64,000 nt of DNA from DASVRZ01 sp038228695 (GTDB taxonomy: Bacteria; Verrucomicrobiota; Verrucomicrobiia; Chthoniobacterales; DASVRZ01), in contig JBBRPA010000001.1 of NCBI GenBank assembly GCA_038228695.1, positions 1 to 64,000 of the forward strand, written 5' to 3'. The translations under genes were made by a program, and so were the position numbers. Below, piece by piece: positions 59,409 to 64,000 of this stretch. Within the stretch, counting starts at the first letter, position 1. Each line of letters starts with the position of its first letter. The notes beneath the pieces were generated by a model, which did no database searches, was not told the DNA's origin, and was given only the letters and a program-made list of their open reading frames with translations.

Positions 59409-61244
59409 ATGGCGCTTTCCCCTCTGCAAATCACTTGGAGGAGATTGTGCCTTGCCGTTTTCCTTCTAACTGTCGCCGTGCGTCTGCTCGTGCTCACACG
59501 GCTCTACGACGGGACTTATCCCATTGAAAACCAGGGAGATATGCGTTTTTACGGCGAATGGGCGAAACGCATTCTCGCGGGGGAATGGAGCGACGGGTTT
59601 GCGTTCTACGGTTTGCCTGGTTACGCCTTTCTACTGGCAGGATTTTATAAACTTTGTGGCATTTCGCCTTTTCTTGTCGGGGTGATCCAAGCGTTTGCGG
59701 AGGGAATAGTCGCAGTTTTGATATGCAGTCTTGCAAATTTGATATTTTTCCGCCCTCGAAACCCGAATTTTTCCGTTGGAATCGGGGTTTTAGCTGCGCT
59801 TGGGTATGCCTTTTACCTTCCGGCACAGGCTTTTTCGGTGATTTTGATGCCGACATGCCTTCTGACCTTGGTGTTTTGGACGATCGTCTGGTGGTGTGTG
59901 AAGCCGGTGGACCCTCCACGGTCCCCTTGGCAGGCGGGAGGCATCGGTGCGGCCATCGGCGTGATGGCTCTAGCGGTGGCGACAATCTTTTTTGTCGTGC
60001 CCTTGGTGGTGACGGCGATTTTTCTTAAAAGTCGGAACCGGATTGGGTCGCTCATGCTGTTGATTGCCGGGATCTTGCTTGGGTGCAGCCCGGCCATGTT
60101 GCATAATCGGTTGGTGGCGCACGATCCCGTGGCGCTCTCGGCCCATGGCGGATTGAATTTTTTTATTGGCAACAACGCGGCGTCGAATGGCTACCTAGTT
60201 GTGCCGCCGGGATTGCGGTCGAATCAGGAACAAATGCTCGCCGATTCGATCGCAGTCGCGGAGCGGGCCCTCGGAGCCAAACCCGGGGAGAAAATCCCCC
60301 GCTCGGAGGTCTCCGAATACTGGGCCAGTCAGGCGCGTCTCTATATAAAGGAGCATCCCGGCGCGTGGATCCGGTTGCTTCGGCAAAAATTGGTGAATTT
60401 CTGGAACGCCTACCAATACGACGATCTGAGTGTGATCAACGCCTTTGCCGCAGAGGGCCTAACAACATCTGGGATTCGTTTCGGGCTCGTCGCCGCGTTA
60501 GGGCTCGCGGGCATGGCGGTGGCAATGGTGCGAGGGCCAAGTCCGGCGCGTTGGGTGGTGGCGGCGATCTTATTACATTTGGCTTCGCTGTTGACCGTAT
60601 TCATCACCGAGCGCTATCGGATGGCTGCCGTGCCTGGGCTCTTGATTTTGGGAGCTGGTTTCCTATCCGAACTTTGGGACGAAATTTCTAACTGGAACTG
60701 GAAACCCGTTGCGGCGCTACTTGCGACCGTTGCGACTTCGGCGTGGCTAGTCAGCGGGCCAGTCCCAAATCGGGGTGCCTCGGCGCTGGACTCTTACAAC
60801 AGCGGCATTCGTTATCTAACGATGAAAGATTCCACGAAAGCAGCGCGAGAACTCGAACTTGCCTGGTGTTACGCTCCGGAAAATGAAAACACCAATCTCG
60901 CCCTCGGCAATCTGTATCTGATGGACCCCAAACCAGCCTGGGCTCGAGCGTTTCTTCGACGCTGCCTACGCATCAATCCAAAAAACACTTCTGCGCAGAA
61001 CAATCTAGGTTTTGCTGCGCTCGCCGAAAATAATCTTCTCGAAGCGCGCGACTGCTTTCGTCAAACACTGGAGGTTGATCCACGCGAGCTGCGAGCGGCT
61101 TTCCAACTGGCAGACATTCTCGGGAAACTCCACGACCGTCCTGCCGCGAGACAAGTGCTTGACGATGCAGGGCAGTTTCATCCAGACGATCCCAGCCTCC
61201 ACGAACTTCGTGAGCAGCTTGATAAGCCGAATTCCAATCCATGA
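59409..61244 (+). CDS. GT39-like membrane glycosyltransferase with TPR tail
   Basis: A 611-residue protein. The first part is GT-C with IENQGDMRFYGEWAKRI near residue 40 (acidic loop), FAFYGLPGYAFLLAGFYKL, and about ten membrane segments. Residues 450-611 carry TPRs (AARELELAWCYAPENENTNL, LRINPKNTSAQNNLGFAALA, FRQTLEVDPRELRAAFQLAD). It starts the + strand operon, divergent from the pilin. The next gene overlaps by four bases. Confidence 0.82.
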   Translation: MALSPLQITWRRLCLAVFLLTVAVRLLVLTRLYDGTYPIENQGDMRFYGEWAKRILAGEWSDGFAFYGLPGYAFLLAGFYKLCGISPFLVGVIQAFAEGIVAVLICSLANLIFFRPRNPNFSVGIGVLAALGYAFYLPAQAFSVILMPTCLLTLVFWTIVWWCVKPVDPPRSPWQAGGIGAAIGVMALAVATIFFVVPLVVTAIFLKSRNRIGSLMLLIAGILLGCSPAMLHNRLVAHDPVALSAHGGLNFFIGNNAASNGYLVVPPGLRSNQEQMLADSIAVAERALGAKPGEKIPRSEVSEYWASQARLYIKEHPGAWIRLLRQKLVNFWNAYQYDDLSVINAFAAEGLTTSGIRFGLVAALGLAGMAVAMVRGPSPARWVVAAILLHLASLLTVFITERYRMAAVPGLLILGAGFLSELWDEISNWNWKPVAALLATVATSAWLVSGPVPNRGASALDSYNSGIRYLTMKDSTKAARELELAWCYAPENENTNLALGNLYLMDPKPAWARAFLRRCLRINPKNTSAQNNLGFAALAENNLLEARDCFRQTLEVDPRELRAAFQLADILGKLHDRPAARQVLDDAGQFHPDDPSLHELREQLDKPNSNP

Positions 61245-62449
61245 CCACCTCGACCAAAACCTCCCCACTCGCTTTTGCCGTCCTATTGCTAATTCTCGCT
61301 TCGGGAATTTTTCTTCGCGTTCATTCGTATGAAAAACTCAAGGGCACCGGCTTCGACGAGAAACTTTACCGTGAATACGTTCAAGACATCGGCACCCGCG
61401 GGTGGACGCACTACCCGGGCTTAGTAGAGCGATATCTCGTCGAACAGAAAAAAGCACCGATCGCATTTCTCCCGCCCACCCGCGTTTTTTTTCTGCTCAG
61501 CGCTTCGGCCTGGCAGCGGGCAACCGGGGTGGAGGCGATCGAGGCGGTCCGATCGGTGTCCAACGTTTCCAGCATCGTTCTACTCATCGCGGGAACCCTC
61601 TTCGCTTGGCGGGCGGGTGGACGGCGGTTCGGCCTAACCGTGGCCGTGCTTCTCGCCTGTGCGCCGTTGCAACTCTACATCTCGCACCGAGCACTAATCG
61701 ACGGCTTCTTCGCCACCGTCGCGCTCTTCGTCGTCTGGACCTTGTGGGAATCGCTGCAAAATCCGACGAGCCGGAAATGGCTGACTGGCTACGGATGCTC
61801 TCTGGCCCTGATGGTGCTAACCAAAGAGAATGCGGCCTTCGTCTATGCGGCAGTAGTTGGCATTCTTGCCATGAACCGCTGGTTGAAAATCGGGCAGATC
61901 ACCAAGCCCTTGTTGCTAACTACACTGATCGGTCCAACCGTCGGCACAATTCTCTTGGCCGTCGCGGCTGGCGGATTTGAACCGCTCTTTACGGCCTACC
62001 TGCTCAACGTCCGGATGTCCTACGATCTTCCCTATGCCATCGCCACGGGTGACGGACCGTGGTTTCGCTATCTTTCCGATCTAATGCTAACCATTCCGGT
62101 AGTGCTTGTGCTTGCGATCGGTGGAGCGTTCCAGAGCGCTGCGAGCAACCGAGCCACCCGTTTTTTACTAGCCTTCGTGGTCCTGAGCTATCTCATCATG
62201 GGCAATCTCCGCTACGGGATGAATTTGCGTTACGCGCTGATTTGGGATGTCCCCTTTTGCTTCCTCGCATCGATTCCTCTGCTCGCAATTGCAGACTCGC
62301 TGAAGGGTCTGAAAAATATCGGGCTGACCGTGATGTTATTGCTGGTGACGTATTTCCAATTGAACAACTACAACGCACTTTTTGTTAGGAACGCTGTTTA
62401 TGATCCGGTTCCACAAGCCCTCAACGGCGCGCTGAACATGATCAAATGA
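61241..62449 (+). CDS. GT39-like membrane glycosyltransferase
   Basis: A 402-residue GT-C protein without TPRs. The loop is GTGFDEKLYREYVQDIGTRG near residue 33, followed by ATGVEAIEAVRSVSNVSSIV, APLQLYISHRALIDGFFATV, and about ten membrane segments. It is coupled to the preceding TPR-bearing GT by ATGA overlap and to sufE by another. Donor and acceptor are unknown. Confidence 0.8.
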   Translation: MTTSTKTSPLAFAVLLLILASGIFLRVHSYEKLKGTGFDEKLYREYVQDIGTRGWTHYPGLVERYLVEQKKAPIAFLPPTRVFFLLSASAWQRATGVEAIEAVRSVSNVSSIVLLIAGTLFAWRAGGRRFGLTVAVLLACAPLQLYISHRALIDGFFATVALFVVWTLWESLQNPTSRKWLTGYGCSLALMVLTKENAAFVYAAVVGILAMNRWLKIGQITKPLLLTTLIGPTVGTILLAVAAGGFEPLFTAYLLNVRMSYDLPYAIATGDGPWFRYLSDLMLTIPVVLVLAIGGAFQSAASNRATRFLLAFVVLSYLIMGNLRYGMNLRYALIWDVPFCFLASIPLLAIADSLKGLKNIGLTVMLLLVTYFQLNNYNALFVRNAVYDPVPQALNGALNMIK

Positions 62450-62853
62450 AACTCGACGAGCGCGAGCAGGAACTAGCGGACCGGTATTCGATTATCGAAG
62501 ATCGGCACGAGCGATTGAATGCCATCATTGGGCACCGGCTTACCCATCGCGAACTTCCGGAGGACAACCGGAGCGAGGAATGGCTTGTTCGCGGGTGCGC
62601 CTCCCAGGTTTGGTTGAAGGCGGAAAGATGCGACGGAAAGCTAACCATCCAATTCGCTGCTGATTCGTTAATGGTCAAAGGACTGGTCGCACTGTTAGTC
62701 GAGCTTTACGACGGCGCGGATTTGGACGAGGTGCGAAATTTTTCGCCTCACTTGCTGGAAGCCCTGGAACTCGATCGCATGCTCAGCGGCACGCGGCTGA
62801 ACGGACTAGCTCAGGTTGTGCTAGTCCTAAAAAATGCGGCGCATGTGGATTGA
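62446..62853 (+). CDS. sufE: SufE-family sulfur acceptor protein
   Basis: A 135-residue SufE. The active cysteine is Cys51 in WLVRGCASQVWL. FAADSLMVKGLVALLVELYDG and a C-terminal helix follow. SufE takes persulfide sulfur from SufS for Fe-S cluster assembly. No sufS or sufBCD is in the window. It overlaps the GT gene by four bases and tatD by 20. Confidence 0.92.
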   Translation: MKLDEREQELADRYSIIEDRHERLNAIIGHRLTHRELPEDNRSEEWLVRGCASQVWLKAERCDGKLTIQFAADSLMVKGLVALLVELYDGADLDEVRNFSPHLLEALELDRMLSGTRLNGLAQVVLVLKNAAHVD

Positions 62854-63607
62854 CGCACACAACCATCTGCAGTCAGCCCGACTCGCCGGAACGCTTGTCG
62901 GTTTGGACCTCGAAGCCAGCGTGGTCAATGGCACCACGGAGAAGGACTGGCCACAGGTCCGCGATCTAGCAATCGCACATTCCTGGATTCGTCCGGCGTT
63001 TGGCTTGCACCCTTGGTTTCTAGCAGGGCGTTCGCAAGATTGGCAGGCACGTTTGCTAACCTTTCTGGAAACACCTCGGGCCAGTCTCGGCGAAACCGGA
63101 CTCGATCTCTGGATGGACAACCCGGACCTAGAAACCCAACTCGAAGTTTTCCGCTGGCAACTCTGTCTCGCTGCGGAGCGGAATCTGCCGATCACGATTC
63201 ATTGTCTGAAAGCGTTTGGCCCGCTGCTGGACGTGCTGCGTGCGACTCCCCTACCCCGCTGCGGTTTTCTTCTCCATGCCTTTGGCGGTTCGCGGGAAAC
63301 GGCTCGAGAATGTGCCGAACTGGGCGCGTATTTCTCATTTTCGCCCTATTTTCTGCACGAGAAAAAGGTGCGTCAGCGCGCGGTCTTTAGCGAACTCCCC
63401 TTTGACCGCCTGTTGGTGGAAACCGATGCCCCGAGCATGGCTCCCCCTGAGGCCTTGAACCCCTATCCGCTTTCGGGCGGCGCAAATCATCCGGCCAACA
63501 TCGCAATGGCTTACGAATATCTCGCTCTACTGCGGGGCATTACGCTCGAAGAATTGCTTTCACAGGTTCGGGCCAATTTTAACCAGCTTTTCGGTTCACC
63601 CGCCTGA
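62834..63607 (+). CDS. TatD-family metal-dependent hydrolase
   Basis: A 257-residue TatD-type deoxyribonuclease. Metal ligands are seen as DAHNHLQ near residue 7, Glu in SLGETGLDLW, His in PITIHCLKAFG, His in FLLHAFGGS and Asp in LLVETDAPSMAPPE. Family members have 3'-5' DNase activity. The overlap with sufE suggests co-translation. tRNA-His follows 63 bases downstream. Confidence 0.9.
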   Translation: MRRMWIDAHNHLQSARLAGTLVGLDLEASVVNGTTEKDWPQVRDLAIAHSWIRPAFGLHPWFLAGRSQDWQARLLTFLETPRASLGETGLDLWMDNPDLETQLEVFRWQLCLAAERNLPITIHCLKAFGPLLDVLRATPLPRCGFLLHAFGGSRETARECAELGAYFSFSPYFLHEKKVRQRAVFSELPFDRLLVETDAPSMAPPEALNPYPLSGGANHPANIAMAYEYLALLRGITLEELLSQVRANFNQLFGSPA

Positions 63608-63670
63608 ATTTTCGATTTGCGCTTTCCCGAGAGGAGCGGTATTTAGTCCCCTGTTCGCAAGGACGAAAAC

Positions 63671-63747
63671 GGTGGTCGTAGCTCAATGGTTAGAGTCCCA
63701 GATTGTGATTCTGGTTGTTGCGGGTTCGAATCCCGTCGATCACCCCA
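63671..63747 (+). tRNA. tRNA-His (GTG anticodon), CCA encoded
   Basis: The acceptor stem GTGGTCG pairs with CGATCAC, with one G-T wobble. An extra 5' G at 63671 pairs with the C discriminator, the tRNA-His identity feature. The anticodon stem CCAGA/TCTGG encloses TTGTGAT with anticodon GTG at 63705-63707. The T arm is GCGGG-TTCGAAT-CCCGT. CCA is encoded at 63745-63747. Confidence 0.96.
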
Positions 63748-63760
63748 CCTTTTCGCGGGT

Positions 63761-63787
63761 GTTGGCCTAGTTGGCCTAGTTGGCCTG
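63761..63787 (-). repeat. Three 9-base tandem units over the transpeptidase stop
   Basis: GTTGGCCTA, GTTGGCCTA and GTTGGCCTG lie in tandem. On the minus strand the units read GCCAACTAG, so the stop codon of the L,D-transpeptidase is within the array and is followed nine bases later by a second in-frame stop. Confidence 0.7.
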
Positions 63788-64000
63788 GGCAGTTGTGGGT
63801 TTCGCCACCGTCGGAGCGGCGTCCACCGCATCGATATAGACCGTCATTCCTTTGGTGACCATACCTGCGAAACGCGCCGCGTCCCAGTTGGCCAGACGAA
63901 TGCAGCCATGGCTCCCCGTGCGCCCGATGTTATCCGGGCTGTTCGTGCCGTGAATACCGACGCCGCGCCGACTCAGACCGCACCAGAGGACCCCAACGGG
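63776..64000 (-). CDS. L,D-transpeptidase, C-terminal part (partial)
   Basis: The last 74 residues of a YkuD-domain protein that continues past the right edge. The catalytic motif is complete: GIHGTNSPDNIGR followed by TGSHGCIRLANWDAARF, with His, Ser-His-Gly-Cys and Arg in the usual order. Such enzymes make 3-3 peptidoglycan links or attach proteins to the wall. The frame ends at 63776 in an AQAN tail. Confidence 0.9.
   Translation of the reverse strand, partial: PVGVLWCGLSRRGVGIHGTNSPDNIGRTGSHGCIRLANWDAARFAGMVTKGMTVYIDAVDAAPTVAKPTTAQAN

Overview
The window is a gene-dense, GC-rich piece of a bacterial chromosome with about 62 protein genes, one tRNA and two toxin-antitoxin pairs. I saw no rRNA, phage, IS element or CRISPR array. 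LpxA, a Gram-negative style envelope, long runs of GT-C membrane proteins fused to TPRs, MoxR/DUF58/transglutaminase operons, a lone type IV pilin-like protein with a short leader, and AAGGCACCAAGG / GAAGACACGA type palindromic repeats together suggest Verrucomicrobiota (Chthoniobacterales-like). This placement is inferred from gene style; no rRNA was available to test it.

Layout. 0-8 kb: a rhomboid-like membrane protein that seems to lack the catalytic histidine, a DUF2270 protein, mazG, ndk, two related secreted or anchored TPR proteins, and argD-argF between them. 8-15 kb: a MidA-type methyltransferase, a GT4 glycosyltransferase, a deoxyhypusine-synthase-like protein, and a MoxR-DUF58-transglutaminase operon. 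15-22.8 kb: a secreted Ig/Calx-beta protein, a class III adenylate/guanylate cyclase, a DsbD-like reductase with a partner redoxin, a degenerate metallo-beta-lactamase-fold protein, a VapBC pair and yacG.

22.8-35.7 kb is the most unusual part. Seven tightly packed + strand genes encode a class I HMG-CoA reductase, a UbiA-type prenyltransferase, a rifampin-phosphotransferase/PEP-synthase-like dikinase, a BtaA-like aminocarboxypropyl transferase, a phytol/dolichol-kinase-like membrane protein, a GNAT-like protein and an AMP-forming acyl ligase. They are followed by a convergent sulfotransferase-P450 pair and a divergent SnoaL-like membrane-anchored protein. I read this as a candidate, possibly undescribed, pathway for a modified isoprenoid or polar lipid. 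The product is unknown.

35.7-51 kb is mostly housekeeping: bioA, a CPBP protease, comF, accD, folC, prmC, murA, radC, lpxA, a nuclease-HhH protein, a CHAP-like amidase, an outer-membrane-barrel candidate, ndh and a zinc-peptidase-like protein. Between prmC and murA sits a second VapBC pair, flanked by a 90-bp imperfect direct repeat of the prmC 3' end. It looks like a small element that entered the prmC-murA junction while leaving both genes intact.

51-62.4 kb holds six GT-C membrane glycosyltransferase-like genes, three of which carry clear TPR-like tails, around a pilin gene with its own terminator. 62.4-64 kb has sufE, tatD, tRNA-His and the C-terminal end of an L,D-transpeptidase.
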